A stretch of DNA of 62,095 bases from Rhodocyclaceae bacterium (GCA_028687645.1 JAQTZQ010000005.1:1-62095); one strand, 5' to 3'; numbered from the stretch's first letter, positions 1 through 9,207 are shown. Translations and numbers: made by a program. The notes: generated by a model not told the origin, from the letters alone.

Positions 1-2
1 AA

Positions 3-122
3 CTTGGGAACATTCCCAAGGAAAAGGATCGGCTTGAGCCGCTTAAAGCTTGAGTCGGCGTGCCTCTGGCAAACAGCTCGATCGTCGAGCGCGCTACCAC
101 CGCGTTAGCGGTTTAGTTCAAC
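3..122. repeat. Palindrome-rich edge beside intI, possible attI region
   Basis: Four short inverted repeats are packed into about 110 bases. They are an 8-bp arm pair with a 2-base spacer at 3-20, CGGCT/AGCCG at about 31-42, GCTCGA/TCGAGC at 76-90 and ACCGC/GCGGT at 99-112. On the - strand, bases 122-116 read GTTGAAC, which fits the GTTRRRY core of integron recombination sites, and this lies about 110 bp upstream of intI, where an attI site is expected. I could not find the paired RYYYAAC core of a complete attC, so the attI reading is tentative. Confidence 0.3.
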
Positions 123-200
123 GTGAAGTGGACAGCAATATTGCAGGGTTTGTCTCCTGCTTGAAATCTATATTGGCGCGGGACATCTCTACAATCGTCC

Positions 201-228
201 TTGTCATCAGGTTTTTCGTTGATATACT
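201..228 (+). promoter_or_regulatory. Sigma70-like promoter of intI
   Basis: TTGTCA at 201-206 and TATACT at 223-228 are separated by 16 bases. Transcription would begin about seven bases after the -10 box, which is at or next to the ATG at 235. The mRNA would therefore be leaderless or nearly so. The -10 box overlaps the LexA operator at 225-244. Confidence 0.55.
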
Positions 229-244
229 GTTTATATGAACAGTA
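225..244. promoter_or_regulatory. LexA (SOS) operator over the intI start codon
   Basis: The sequence reads TACTGT, eight bases, ACAGTA. This is a perfect CTGT-N8-ACAG proteobacterial LexA box with symmetric TA flanks and an AT-rich centre. It covers the end of the -10 box and the ATG of intI, so bound LexA should block transcription of the integrase. SOS control of integron integrases is established for class 1 integrons and Vibrio. Confidence 0.82.
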
Positions 245-1272
245 CTAAATATCCAGTCAAACCCTGCAAGCCTGCTGAACGGCCACCGCTTAAATCGGTG
301 CGCTTGCTTGATCAGGTGCGAGAGCGTATTCGGTACAAGCACTACAGCATACGCACCGAGGAAGCTTATGTCTATTGGGTGCGCTGGTTCATCCGGTTTC
401 ATCAGTTGAAACACCCCAGGGAAATGGGTTCAGTCGAGGTTACGTCGTTTTTGTCGTGGTTGGCGGCAGAACGCGGCGTAGCGCCGTCCACGCACAAGCA
501 GGCGTTGTCGGCACTGTTATTTCTGTATCGCGAGGTGCTGGAAATCGATCTGCCGTGGATGAACGATATTTTGCGTCCAAAGGATCGCGTTCGGGTGCCA
601 ACGGTGCTTTCTGTAAGCGAGGTAGCTCGCCTGTTTGCTGCGCTGGAAGGGCCGATGGCGCTGCTCGGTCGTTTACTTTATGGCACGGGTTTGCGCTTGA
701 TGGAGGCGCTTCGACTGCGGGTCAAGGATGTTGATTTTGATCGCCGGGAAATAGTGGTGCGTGACGGCAAAGGCGGCAAGGATCGCCGGGTGATGTTGCC
801 TGATTCGCTGGCCGCGCCGCTTAAGGAACAGTTGGCGCACGCCCGTTTGATCTGGTCGCAAGATCGTGAGCGCAGCTTGCCGGGGGTATTTATGCCGGAC
901 GCACTGGATCGGAAGTATCCAAACGGCGGGATGCAATGGGCGTGGTTCTGGGTGTGGCCAGCGCCCGAATTGTCGATTGATCCGCGCAGTGGCATCCGTC
1001 GCCGCCATCATCTTTACGAACAACGCCTGCAGCGCGCTATTAAGCAGGGGGTGCTGCTCGCCGGGCTAAGTAAGCAAGTGTCGGTGCATACCTTGCGCCA
1101 TTCCTTCGCCACACACCTGCTGGAGAGCGGTTACGACATTCGAACAGTGCAGGAGTTGCTGGGTCACAGCGATGTGAGCACAACGATGATTTACACCCAC
1201 GTGCTGAATCGTGGCGGGCGCGGAGTGATGAGTCCGGTAGATCGAATGGCGGCAGGTTTGCTTGCCGGTTGA
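235..1272 (+). CDS. intI: Integron integrase IntI (tyrosine recombinase)
   Basis: This 345-residue site-specific recombinase would insert and excise gene cassettes at attI and attC sites. The N-terminal SAM-like DNA-binding domain spans about residues 22-105. The catalytic domain carries R154 (in [10 protein letters not shown]), K180-182 region, H285 and R288 (HTLRHS), H311 (GHSDVS) and the nucleophile Y320, so it appears intact. The extra segment specific to IntI proteins, between patches II and III, is visible at about residues 214-250 (LDRKYPN through WFWVW). The ATG at 235 fits the N-terminus of class 1 IntI, but no ribosome-binding site precedes it. No cassette array is seen to the right; it would lie beyond the left edge, since arrays abut the 5' side of intI. 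Confidence 0.93.
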   Translation: MNSTKYPVKPCKPAERPPLKSVRLLDQVRERIRYKHYSIRTEEAYVYWVRWFIRFHQLKHPREMGSVEVTSFLSWLAAERGVAPSTHKQALSALLFLYREVLEIDLPWMNDILRPKDRVRVPTVLSVSEVARLFAALEGPMALLGRLLYGTGLRLMEALRLRVKDVDFDRREIVVRDGKGGKDRRVMLPDSLAAPLKEQLAHARLIWSQDRERSLPGVFMPDALDRKYPNGGMQWAWFWVWPAPELSIDPRSGIRRRHHLYEQRLQRAIKQGVLLAGLSKQVSVHTLRHSFATHLLESGYDIRTVQELLGHSDVSTTMIYTHVLNRGGRGVMSPVDRMAAGLLAG

Positions 1273-1457
1273 GTTTTACGTTGATTGGGTCAGACTGCCG
1301 TTACCCGAATGACCGCTCTGCAGACGCAACATCAATGGGCTGCCGTTGCTTGAAGTGAGGCAGTCGCAGCGATGATTGCGGCGAGATTGAATTTCGAGCC
1401 CGGTATAACAACAGCTCTCGGAACTTAACAGCGGCCACCGCTTAGCAAGCGGCACCT
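1273..1457. other. Noncoding spacer between convergent intI and recG
   Basis: This stretch of 185 bases separates the two convergent genes. I see no terminator hairpin with a T-tract and no convincing gene. A GTG-started 61-codon frame on the - strand overlaps the recG stop, but its composition (many Ser, Arg and Cys) is not protein-like. The stretch may be a degenerate intergenic repeat. Confidence 0.4.
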
Positions 1458-3509
1458 TCACGACTTGAGCAACTCTTCACGCGAACCAAGCCAGCGTTTC
1501 AAATGGCGCTCGGCCTGCTCGGGAGAATTAATCAGCATTTCCTCGGCCACCTCACGCGCCATTTCAACCAGATCGGCATCCAGTTCCAGATCAGCGTAAC
1601 GCAAGAGCGGCACGCCGCTTTGCCGGCTGCCGACAAACTCGCCGGGGCCGCGCAACTTTAAATCCTGACGGGCGATTTCAAAGCCGTCGGTGTTCTCGAA
1701 AATGATCTTCAGGCGCAGGCGTGCCGTTTCCGAAAGGGGCCCGGCGAAGATCAGTACGCAGCTGGATTCATGCGCGCCGCGCCCGACCCGGCCACGGAGT
1801 TGGTGCAGTTGCGAGAGGCCAAAACGCTCGGCGTGTTCGATCACCATCAGGCTGGCGTTGGGTACATCGACGCCGACTTCGATGACCGTCGTGGCGACCA
1901 GCACATCAATTTCGCCAGCGGCAAAAGCGGCCATCACCGACTGCTTTTCGTCCGCCTTCATGCGGCCATGGACGAGTCCTACGGTCAACGCCGGTAAATC
2001 GATGGAAAGTTGTTCGTAAGTCTCCTGAGCCGTTTGCAATTGCAGTGCTTCAGATTCTTCAATCAGCGGGCAAACCCAATAAACCTGCCGGCCTTCTTCA
2101 ATGTGTTTGGCGACAAAACCAACCACGTCATCACGCCGGTTATCGGCAACCAGCCGCGTCTTGATCGGCGTGCGGCCGGGCGGTAATTCGTCGAGTACGG
2201 TGACATCGAGATCGGCGTAATAACTCATCGCCAAGGTGCGCGGGATGGGTGTGGCCGACATCATCAACTGGTGCGGGTTATCACCTTTTTTGCGCAGAGC
2301 AAGGCGTTGGGCGACACCGAAACGATGCTGCTCATCGACAATCGCCAGGCCGAGTTTGGCGAAATCGACGCCATCCTGAATCAGTGCGTGGGTGCCAACA
2401 ACGAGTTGTGCCTCGGCGGCGGTGGCTGCCAGTTGCTCGCGCTTGGCTTTGCTTTTCAGGCTGCCGGAGAGCCAAGCGACGCGAACGCCGAGCGGCTCCA
2501 GCCAAGCCTTCAGTTTGAGGTAATGCTGTTCAGCGAGGATTTCGGTTGGCGCCATGAACGCCGCCTGCCAACCGGCTGAAATTGCCTGGCAGGCTGCCAG
2601 CGCCGCAACGATGGTTTTGCCGGCGCCAACATCGCCCTGCAACAGGCGCTGCATCGGGTAAGGCTGGGAGAGGTCGCCGGCAATTTCGGCCATCGCTCGC
2701 AGTTGCGCGCCGGTCAGACCAAAGGGCAGTTGGTCGAGCAGGCGGGCGCCGAGATTATCCTGCGCCACCAAAACCGGTGCGCCTTGTTCGCGGCGTGCGA
2801 GATAGGCGCGGCGCAGGCACATTTGCTGGGCCAGCACTTCGTCAAATTTGACTCGTCGCCAAGCCGGATGATTGTGTGCGTGCAGCGCGTCGACTTCGGT
2901 GCCGATAGTCGGCGAATGAAGAAAGCGCAGGGTGCGGGCGAGGCCAGGGAGTTTCAGGCGCTGGCGCAAATCCTCATCCAGCGTGTCAGACAAATCGCCT
3001 TCAGCCAGCGCCGAGGTAATCAATTTACGCAGGGTGTTACTGGAGACGCCAGCGGTCGTCGGGTAAACCGGGGTCAGCCCTTCGGGTAGCGGGTCGCCTT
3101 CATCAACACCATGAAAACGCGGGTGCATCATCTCGGCGCCGAAAAAGCCGCTGCGCACTTCGCCAAAAGCGCGTACCCGTTTGCCTTCAGCGAGCGCCGC
3201 CTGGTGGCTGGGATAAAAGCTGAAGAAGCGCAGGGTGATTTCGCCGGAGCGATCCGCCGCCTTTACGATCATTTGCCGGCGCGGGCGATACTGGATTTCG
3301 CTGGATTGCACGACCACTTCAACCTGCACCGGCTCACCCCACGGCGCGTCGATGACGCGGGTGATCTGCGTTTCATCTTCATAGCGCAATGGCAAATGAA
3401 TCAGCAAATCGGCCTCGCTGTGGAGGCCGATCTTGGCGAGCTTCTTGCGTAGCGCTTCAGATGCCCGAATGCTTGAAGAAGCGGGCGCAGCAGCGCCGGA
3501 GTCGGTCAT
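1458..3509 (-). CDS. recG: ATP-dependent DNA helicase RecG
   Basis: RecG remodels stalled replication forks and branch-migrates Holliday junctions. The 683-residue length matches the family (E. coli 693). The wedge/OB domain occupies about residues 45-150. The helicase core has Walker A GDVGAGKT at 292-299, the DEQH box at 392-395, and motif VI near the QLRGRVGRG segment. The start codon overlaps the ridA stop (TGATG), so the two genes are translationally coupled. Confidence 0.97.
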   Translation of the reverse strand: MTDSGAAAPASSSIRASEALRKKLAKIGLHSEADLLIHLPLRYEDETQITRVIDAPWGEPVQVEVVVQSSEIQYRPRRQMIVKAADRSGEITLRFFSFYPSHQAALAEGKRVRAFGEVRSGFFGAEMMHPRFHGVDEGDPLPEGLTPVYPTTAGVSSNTLRKLITSALAEGDLSDTLDEDLRQRLKLPGLARTLRFLHSPTIGTEVDALHAHNHPAWRRVKFDEVLAQQMCLRRAYLARREQGAPVLVAQDNLGARLLDQLPFGLTGAQLRAMAEIAGDLSQPYPMQRLLQGDVGAGKTIVAALAACQAISAGWQAAFMAPTEILAEQHYLKLKAWLEPLGVRVAWLSGSLKSKAKREQLAATAAEAQLVVGTHALIQDGVDFAKLGLAIVDEQHRFGVAQRLALRKKGDNPHQLMMSATPIPRTLAMSYYADLDVTVLDELPPGRTPIKTRLVADNRRDDVVGFVAKHIEEGRQVYWVCPLIEESEALQLQTAQETYEQLSIDLPALTVGLVHGRMKADEKQSVMAAFAAGEIDVLVATTVIEVGVDVPNASLMVIEHAERFGLSQLHQLRGRVGRGAHESSCVLIFAGPLSETARLRLKIIFENTDGFEIARQDLKLRGPGEFVGSRQSGVPLLRYADLELDADLVEMAREVAEEMLINSPEQAERHLKRWLGSREELLKS

Positions 3510-3889
3510 CAGCTGATGAACATCACGCCATCCGCCTCGACCAGCGCCCCACGCGGCAATTCTTTGACGCCGACGGCGGCACGCGCCGGGAAGGGCTCGC
3601 TGAAGTATTTGGCCATCGTCTCATTCACTTTGGCGAAGTTGGCGAGGTCGGTCAAAAACACATTGAGCTTGACGACATCGGCCAGCGAACCGCCAGCCGC
3701 TTCAGCCACCGCCTTGAGATTGTCGAAAACGCGAACGATTTGCGCGTCGATACCGTCTACCATCTGCATGGACGCCGGATCAAGGCCGATCTGGCCGGAA
3801 AGATAAACCGTGTCGCCGACCTTGACCGCTTGTGAATAGGTGCCGATGGCGGCGGGTGCGTTAGGGGTTGAAATGATCGTTTTAGCCAT
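3509..3889 (-). CDS. ridA: RidA family 2-iminobutanoate/2-iminopropanoate deaminase
   Basis: RidA hydrolyses reactive enamine/imine intermediates released by PLP enzymes such as threonine dehydratase, protecting other PLP enzymes. At 126 residues it has normal length. The family pattern [11 protein letters not shown] near residue 28 and the C-terminal [20 protein letters not shown], which carries the conserved arginine and glutamate, are both present. It is the first gene of a two-gene unit with recG and is divergent from the TPR gene, with 51 bp between them. Confidence 0.95.
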   Translation of the reverse strand: MAKTIISTPNAPAAIGTYSQAVKVGDTVYLSGQIGLDPASMQMVDGIDAQIVRVFDNLKAVAEAAGGSLADVVKLNVFLTDLANFAKVNETMAKYFSEPFPARAAVGVKELPRGALVEADGVMFIS

Positions 3890-3940
3890 GTGCGTTTCCT
3901 GTCGTGAATTTCAAAACCGCTATTTTAGACCTGAGCTCCC

Positions 3941-4273
3941 ATGAACCCACGTATCGCTTCACTGGAAAAAATGCTCGACGGCCCGCGCGACGGCGCCTTG
4001 TTACGCTTCTCGCTGGGCAATGAATATCTCAAAGAAGGGCAACTGGAAGAGGCAGAAATTTGCTTCAAAAACGCCGTTGACCGTGACAAACACTATTCAG
4101 CCGCCTGGAAAGCGCTAGGCAAGACGCTGCTCGATGCGGGCAAGGCGACAGAAGCGCTGGCAACCTACGAAACCGGCATCAAGGTAGCCGAGGCGCGCGG
4201 CGATATTCAAGCGGTGAAGGAAATGACGGTTTTTGCCAAAAGAATACGCAGGGCGCTGGAGGCTGCCAGTTGA
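3941..4273 (+). CDS. Small tetratricopeptide-repeat protein
   Basis: This 110-residue protein consists of about two and a half TPR helices pairs (for example LRFSLGNEYLKEGQLEEAEICF and AAWKALGKTLLDAGKATEAL). It has no signal peptide, so it should be a cytoplasmic protein-protein adaptor. It stands alone, divergent from ridA and convergent with the SPOR gene. The partner cannot be told from the sequence. Confidence 0.85.
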   Translation: MNPRIASLEKMLDGPRDGALLRFSLGNEYLKEGQLEEAEICFKNAVDRDKHYSAAWKALGKTLLDAGKATEALATYETGIKVAEARGDIQAVKEMTVFAKRIRRALEAAS

Positions 4274-4316
4274 AGCCGGTGCAACTGCGTCGGTCAGCGG
4301 ATGACGCAACGCAGCC

Positions 4317-5063
4317 TTAGTTTTTTGCCCCTTTAGGCGGCACCAGCAAAGATTCAATCCCCATCTTTTTGAGTTTTGCCTGAGCGGCTTCAGCTTCCTG
4401 ACGGGTTTTGAACGGCCCGACTTGAACCCGCGCCTCCAGCGTCGCCGGGACGCCGTTGAGATTTAGTTGTGCCTGCAACTCCTCGGCACGCTGGGCGCTG
4501 GTGAACACGCCGGCCTGCACCAAAAACCCGGAGTACAGCCGTCTCGCCGGGCTCGGAATTCGCTCTGGCACCGGGGCCGGCTCCGGCGGCTCATGCGCTG
4601 TCGGTGCCGTTGAAATAGCAGGCGCCACCGTTGATTCAGGAACACCCGCAACAGGCGCCTCGGCCTGTTTGACAGCAGTTTTTGCTGGCGAAGCAACAGG
4701 CGCCTTGGTCGTAGCACTGCGTTTGGGTGAAACCGCTGCAGCAGCCGGGGCGGCCTCTGGCTCGGGCGGTGGTGGCGGCGATAATTCGACCTGGGCCACT
4801 GGCGGTGGCTCAACCGCAGTGGGTTCAGGCAGGATTGTGGGCGTTACCGCTTGCGTTACCTGCCTTTTGGGTTGCACTGGCACAGGTTTGGTAAATCTCG
4901 CCTCTTCAGTCTCTTCACTCGTGGTCGAGAGGCGATCAAAAAGTGCCAAAACACCGAGCAGGATGGCGACCAGTGCACCGGCGACCGCCAAGCGCTTGAC
5001 CAGTTGGCCTCGAACTTCCCCGGTTTCTGTATTTTTTTCGCTAGCGCTTGGCGTCTCAGACAT
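4317..5063 (-). CDS. SPOR-domain inner-membrane protein
   Basis: The 248-residue product has a cytoplasmic N-terminus, one transmembrane helix at about 23-42, a long Pro/Ala/Glu-rich periplasmic linker, and a C-terminal SPOR domain at about 178-245 (FLVQAGVFTS and VQVGPFKTRQEAEAAQAKL). SPOR domains bind denuded peptidoglycan at the septum, so a cell-division or cell-wall role is likely. I chose the ATG at 5063 because a GAGG ribosome-binding site precedes it; an upstream ATG at 5144 lies inside the preceding gene. The DUF2802 stop falls within the ribosome-binding region, so the two genes form one unit. Confidence 0.88.
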   Translation of the reverse strand: MSETPSASEKNTETGEVRGQLVKRLAVAGALVAILLGVLALFDRLSTTSEETEEARFTKPVPVQPKRQVTQAVTPTILPEPTAVEPPPVAQVELSPPPPPEPEAAPAAAAVSPKRSATTKAPVASPAKTAVKQAEAPVAGVPESTVAPAISTAPTAHEPPEPAPVPERIPSPARRLYSGFLVQAGVFTSAQRAEELQAQLNLNGVPATLEARVQVGPFKTRQEAEAAQAKLKKMGIESLLVPPKGAKN

Positions 5064-5070
5064 ATCAACC

Positions 5071-5586
5071 TCAGGCATTCTGGCTCTTGGCCAATGCAAC
5101 CACCAACTCGGCCTCGGCGCGTGCAATGCCGCAGCGCTCGGCAATCATCGCCGGATCATAACCGGAAGCCGCCATTTGCATCGCGTCTCCGTAAATCGGC
5201 GACACTGATTGCGAGGCGCGCATATGCCCCAGCTCCTGCAACATATCGACGCGCAAAGCAGCCAATTCGCCACGCAGGGTATCCACTTCGTCACGTAGTT
5301 GAAAAACTTCGTTCTCCAGATTGCGATAGAGACGCTCCTCCGGTGGCACCGCCGCTGCCGCACGTTCCCATTCATTCATTGCCGGCGCAGCAGGCAATTC
5401 CGGCTCTGGTTCGGGTTCAGGTTCAGGCTTTGGGGTGACAACCGGTACCGGCGCTGCCGGGACAACGCGCTGCGCTACCGGAGGGCGGCGCAGGCGAATG
5501 ATGACGAAGACCATGTAGATCGCCACCAGCGCGATCAGGAAAACAACCCCTTCGCGCAAACCTAAAGTAATGCCGGCAATCTCCAT
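5071..5586 (-). CDS. DUF2802 membrane-anchored coiled-coil protein
   Basis: The 171-residue protein has one N-terminal membrane helix at about residues 12-31, a Pro-Glu repeat linker (PEPEPEPEPEL), a predicted coiled coil at about 83-117, and a C-terminal helical segment resembling a small DNA-binding or sigma-like helix pair (AASGYDPAMIAERCGIARAEAELV). This matches the DUF2802 architecture. Its function is unknown. It lies directly upstream of the SPOR gene, which suggests an envelope role. Confidence 0.8.
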   Translation of the reverse strand: MEIAGITLGLREGVVFLIALVAIYMVFVIIRLRRPPVAQRVVPAAPVPVVTPKPEPEPEPEPELPAAPAMNEWERAAAAVPPEERLYRNLENEVFQLRDEVDTLRGELAALRVDMLQELGHMRASQSVSPIYGDAMQMAASGYDPAMIAERCGIARAEAELVVALAKSQNA

Positions 5587-5606
5587 TAACGCATCCGTCC
5601 GATAGC

Positions 5607-6809
5607 CTAAAAGCCCAGTGAGTATTGCGCACCGAGAACGTGCCCACTGTTCTCGTAACTGCCGCTCAGCTTGCTGGCACCATTGAATTTGCTTTGGTTG
5701 ATGATTGGGTCTTCAAGATACAGATAAGCATAGCCCACATCGAATCTGCCAATTTTGCCTGCGTTGTACTGAGCACCAAGCGAGAACCAGACACGATTAT
5801 TGTCCGGCACGCGCGCCGAGCGATCATTGTCGGTGGTTGGCGTGCGATCGTAGGCCAGGCCGAATTTTAGCTTTGCGGCGTCGCTCACCTTGTAAGCTAC
5901 GCCCCAGGCAATACGCCAGGAATCCTTGTATTTGAAGGGTTCGACATCCGTACCACCGGCATGCTGGATGCTCAACTGATCCAACGTACTCCAGTGAGTG
6001 TAGGAAAGATCGCCCATCGCCTCCCAACGATCGGATACCTGCTGCCAGGTGGAGATAGTGAAGGTATCCGGCAATTCGATGTCAGCCTTGGCTGAACTAC
6101 TCAAGGCCCCCACCGCTCGCGTGCCTTCCAGGGTGTAATCGACCGCCGAGCGATACGACAAGCCAACCCGCATGGTCGGCGACAAGGTAAACAGGGCACC
6201 GACATTCCAGCCCCAGGCGGCGTCATCACCTTCAACCCGATAAAGACCGCGCGGTGTTGCGCTGGTCATCTCGGCCTCGATGGTCTGGTAGTTGAGCCCC
6301 AAGCCAAGCGATACCTTGTCGCTCACTTTATAAGCGATCGACGGGTTGAAATTGACCGTGATGATCTCGGATTTAACCGCCTGATAGCTCCCCATCCAGC
6401 TTGCGCTTTCGTATTCGGTAGCCAGGCCGAAAGGCGCCGAAATGCCAAAGCCGAGGAATAGTTTGGGCGTTAGTTGCAGCGAAAAATAAGCATTCGGCAC
6501 CGCCGCCAAATCTCCCGCGTTACCGCCATCACCGGTACCGAGCAAACCACTGGAACCATCATTGGTGAACTCAAAATTAGGCTTGACCGCCGTAACGCCC
6601 AGCGACAACTGAGATCCACCCAGTTGCGTCATGCCCGCCGGATTGAAAAACACCGTACTGGCATTATCGGCAATCGCCGCCGAGCCGGCATACGCAGTAC
6701 CGAGGCCGCTGGCATTTTGCTCCCACAACTGGAATGCCGACGCCGAAGCGCTGCCAGAAAACGCCAGCAGCAACATGGCTGGTATCAAACGCTGTTTCAA
6801 TGGCTTCAT
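5607..6809 (-). CDS. FadL/OmpP1/TodX-type outer-membrane transporter
   Basis: This is a beta-barrel for long-chain fatty acids or other hydrophobic compounds. The product is 400 residues with a signal peptide that ends at about SASASA, followed by the FadL N-terminal hatch motif (FQLWEQNASGLGTAYAG) and the NPAGM signature. The C-terminus ends in F, as outer-membrane barrels do (QYSLGF). I placed the start at 6809 because it begins the signal peptide; the frame extends upstream to 6911 into the thioesterase gene. It lies 46 bp downstream of that acyl-CoA thioesterase gene, consistent with acyl-chain handling. Confidence 0.92.
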   Translation of the reverse strand: MKPLKQRLIPAMLLLAFSGSASASAFQLWEQNASGLGTAYAGSAAIADNASTVFFNPAGMTQLGGSQLSLGVTAVKPNFEFTNDGSSGLLGTGDGGNAGDLAAVPNAYFSLQLTPKLFLGFGISAPFGLATEYESASWMGSYQAVKSEIITVNFNPSIAYKVSDKVSLGLGLNYQTIEAEMTSATPRGLYRVEGDDAAWGWNVGALFTLSPTMRVGLSYRSAVDYTLEGTRAVGALSSSAKADIELPDTFTISTWQQVSDRWEAMGDLSYTHWSTLDQLSIQHAGGTDVEPFKYKDSWRIAWGVAYKVSDAAKLKFGLAYDRTPTTDNDRSARVPDNNRVWFSLGAQYNAGKIGRFDVGYAYLYLEDPIINQSKFNGASKLSGSYENSGHVLGAQYSLGF

Positions 6810-6855
6810 TCCTATTCCCCAAACCAGATGAGAAGATTTCGATAAGCTGGTGATT

Positions 6856-7257
6856 TTACGCATTTTCTGCCGACACGTCGCGCTTGTTGCCCAGGCTGTC
6901 AATTGCCACATAGGTCAGCTCGGCTTCAGTCACCTTGACGATAATCGGCGCTGCGTAATTTCGTTCGGCATAGACCTCAACATTGACAGTAATCGATGTG
7001 CGCCCCACACGCACAATGTTGGCGTAATAGCTGACAATATCACCCACCGACACCCGTTGCTTGAATTGGAACGAATTGACCGAAACCGTTGCCACACGTC
7101 CGCGTGCGCGGCGCATGGCGGGGATGGCGCCGGCCACGTCCACCTGCGCCATCACCCAACCGCCAAACACGTCGCCATTTTGATTCAGATCAGCCGGCAT
7201 CGGCACCACACGCAACACTGGGTGGCTTTCGGGGAGAGTAATACGGTCAACGCTCAT
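6856..7257 (-). CDS. yciA: YciA-type acyl-CoA thioesterase (hotdog fold)
   Basis: It hydrolyses acyl-CoA thioesters in the cytoplasm. At 133 residues it has the YciA length and the active-site helix segment NGDVFGGWVMAQVD at about residues 27-40, followed by the typical VNSFQFKQRVSVGDIV strand region. It is divergent from the ABC transporter and is followed on the same strand by the FadL-type porin. Confidence 0.92.
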   Translation of the reverse strand: MSVDRITLPESHPVLRVVPMPADLNQNGDVFGGWVMAQVDVAGAIPAMRRARGRVATVSVNSFQFKQRVSVGDIVSYYANIVRVGRTSITVNVEVYAERNYAAPIIVKVTEAELTYVAIDSLGNKRDVSAENA

Positions 7258-7344
7258 AATCGTCTCATTTTTTCGTAAAGCCCGATTTTCCCGTAATCCT
7301 GTCGGTTTTCATATACTGACGACCACAATCCTATTGGCACTCTC

Positions 7345-9153
7345 ATGCGCGGCGCTTCATCTCTCCCCCGTCCCCCTGCCGGACAACCCTTGCCGGAAAC
7401 CCACGTCTGGCTGACTCTGCAGACGCTCTTTCCCTACATTTGGCGCTACAAGTTCCGGGTGGCACTCGCACTCACCTGCCTGGTTGCCGCCAAGGTCGCC
7501 AATGTTGGCGTTCCGCTGATTTTCAAGGAAGTCATTGACGGGCTGACCGGCACCCAGCAGGTTCTCGCTCTGCCGGCGCTATTACTTTTACTCTATGGCT
7601 TGCTGCGCTTTTCAACGACATTATTCACCGAATTGCGGGAAATGCTCTTCGCGCGCGTCACCCAGCAAGCGGTAAGACAAGTCGCTCTCGAAGTGTTCAG
7701 CCACCTGCATGCGCTGAGCCTGCGCTTTCATCTGGAACGACAAACCGGCGGCGTTTCGCGCGATATTGAACGTGGCACTCGCTCCATCTCCAGCCTGATC
7801 TCCTACACGCTTTACTCGATCCTGCCGACGCTGGTTGAAATGTCGCTCGTCCTTGGCATTCTCTTTGTTCGCTACGACATCGGCTTCGTCATTATCACGC
7901 TGGTTTCGCTGATGGCATATATTGTCTTCACCGTCAAAATCAGCAACTCGCGCATCGCCATCCGGCGCGAAGTCAATGAGAACGATTCCGCCGCCAATAC
8001 TCGCGCCGTGGATAGTCTGCTTAATTACGAAACGGTCAAGTACTTCAACAACGAAGCTTTTGAGACCCGGCGCTACAACGAGCAACTACTCAAATGGGAA
8101 GATGCGGCGACGCGCAGCCAGATGAGCCTGTCGGCGCTCAATATCGGCCAGCAAGCCATCATCGCTGTCGGTGTCACCGCCATGATGTGGCGCGCCACCA
8201 ACGGCGTGGTTGAAGGCACGATGACGATTGGTGACCTGGTACTGGTTAACGCCTTCCTGATCCAGCTCTACATCCCGCTCAATTTCCTCGGCATCGTCTA
8301 TCGCGAAATCCGTCAGGCACTCACCGACATTGAACGGATGTTCAAGCTGTTGCAAGAAAACAAGGAAATCGCCGACGCATCCAACGCCCGAGAACTACCC
8401 AGCGGCCCGCTGCAAATCAACTTTGATGCGGTCAACTTCGCTTATGACCCGGAAAGAAAGATTCTGCACGGGGTCGATTTCGCCATCGAACCTGGTCGCA
8501 CCGCTGCAGTCGTCGGCCATTCCGGCGCAGGAAAATCCACCCTCTCACGCCTGCTATACCGCTTTTACGATGTCAGCAGCGGCGCCATTCGCATCAACGG
8601 CCAGGACATTCGCGGCCTCAAACAAAGCAGCCTGCGTGCAGCCATCGGCATCGTGCCGCAGGATACGGTGCTGTTCAACGATTCGATTTTCTACAACATC
8701 AACTACGGGCGCCCCGAAGCCAGTCGTGAGGACGTTTTTGCAGCTGCGCGCGCAGCCCAATTGCATGATTTTGTTGAATCGCTGCCACAAAAGTACGAAA
8801 CCAGAGTGGGTGAGCGCGGCCTTAAACTCTCCGGCGGCGAAAAGCAGCGCGTCGCCATCGCCCGCGCCCTCCTCAAAAATCCCCCCATACTGATTTTCGA
8901 CGAAGCCACCTCGGCGCTCGACTCAGCTACCGAACGCGCCATTCAGTCGCAGCTAGAGCAGGTGGCCATTGGTCACACCACGCTCATCATCGCCCATCGG
9001 CTGTCGACGGTAATGAATGCTGATGAAATTATCGTCATGCAAAATGGCGAGATTATTGAACGTGGCAAGCACGCCCAATTGCTGGCCGCCGACGGTGCCT
9101 ACACACGTATGTGGAATCTTCAGCAGCAGGAGGATGCAGCCCAATTGCTATGA
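7345..9153 (+). CDS. ABC exporter with fused membrane and ATPase domains (Atm1/MsbA-like)
   Basis: The 602-residue half-transporter has six membrane helices (about residues 40-330) and one ATPase domain. Walker A is GHSGAGKST at 391-399, the signature LSGGE at 495-499 and Walker B ends D519-E520, followed by the H-loop IIAHRLST. The TYPE is close to the Atm1/ABCB7 subgroup (ETVKYFNNEAFE and RRYNEQL), whose members export glutathione-linked compounds or handle metals. The substrate is an inference. A TATACT at 7312-7317 is a possible -10 box, but no good -35 box accompanies it. Confidence 0.92.
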   Translation: MRGASSLPRPPAGQPLPETHVWLTLQTLFPYIWRYKFRVALALTCLVAAKVANVGVPLIFKEVIDGLTGTQQVLALPALLLLLYGLLRFSTTLFTELREMLFARVTQQAVRQVALEVFSHLHALSLRFHLERQTGGVSRDIERGTRSISSLISYTLYSILPTLVEMSLVLGILFVRYDIGFVIITLVSLMAYIVFTVKISNSRIAIRREVNENDSAANTRAVDSLLNYETVKYFNNEAFETRRYNEQLLKWEDAATRSQMSLSALNIGQQAIIAVGVTAMMWRATNGVVEGTMTIGDLVLVNAFLIQLYIPLNFLGIVYREIRQALTDIERMFKLLQENKEIADASNARELPSGPLQINFDAVNFAYDPERKILHGVDFAIEPGRTAAVVGHSGAGKSTLSRLLYRFYDVSSGAIRINGQDIRGLKQSSLRAAIGIVPQDTVLFNDSIFYNINYGRPEASREDVFAAARAAQLHDFVESLPQKYETRVGERGLKLSGGEKQRVAIARALLKNPPILIFDEATSALDSATERAIQSQLEQVAIGHTTLIIAHRLSTVMNADEIIVMQNGEIIERGKHAQLLAADGAYTRMWNLQQQEDAAQLL

Positions 9154-9207
9154 CTTTCAGCCTATACTTAGGAAATAATCAGGCAAAGCAATAACCTCTT
9201 GGCAGAC

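Noticed and set aside
1-122. Complete attC site
   Set aside because: I could place only one GTTRRRY-type core and no paired RYYYAAC at a suitable distance.
1276-1461. 61-codon GTG-started frame after recG
   Set aside because: The GTGA overlap with the recG stop is suggestive, but the amino-acid composition is not protein-like and no homologue is recognised.
4456-5208. 250-codon open frame on the + strand
   Set aside because: It is the antisense of the Ala/Pro-rich SPOR linker; the Gly/Ser-rich translation is a shadow.
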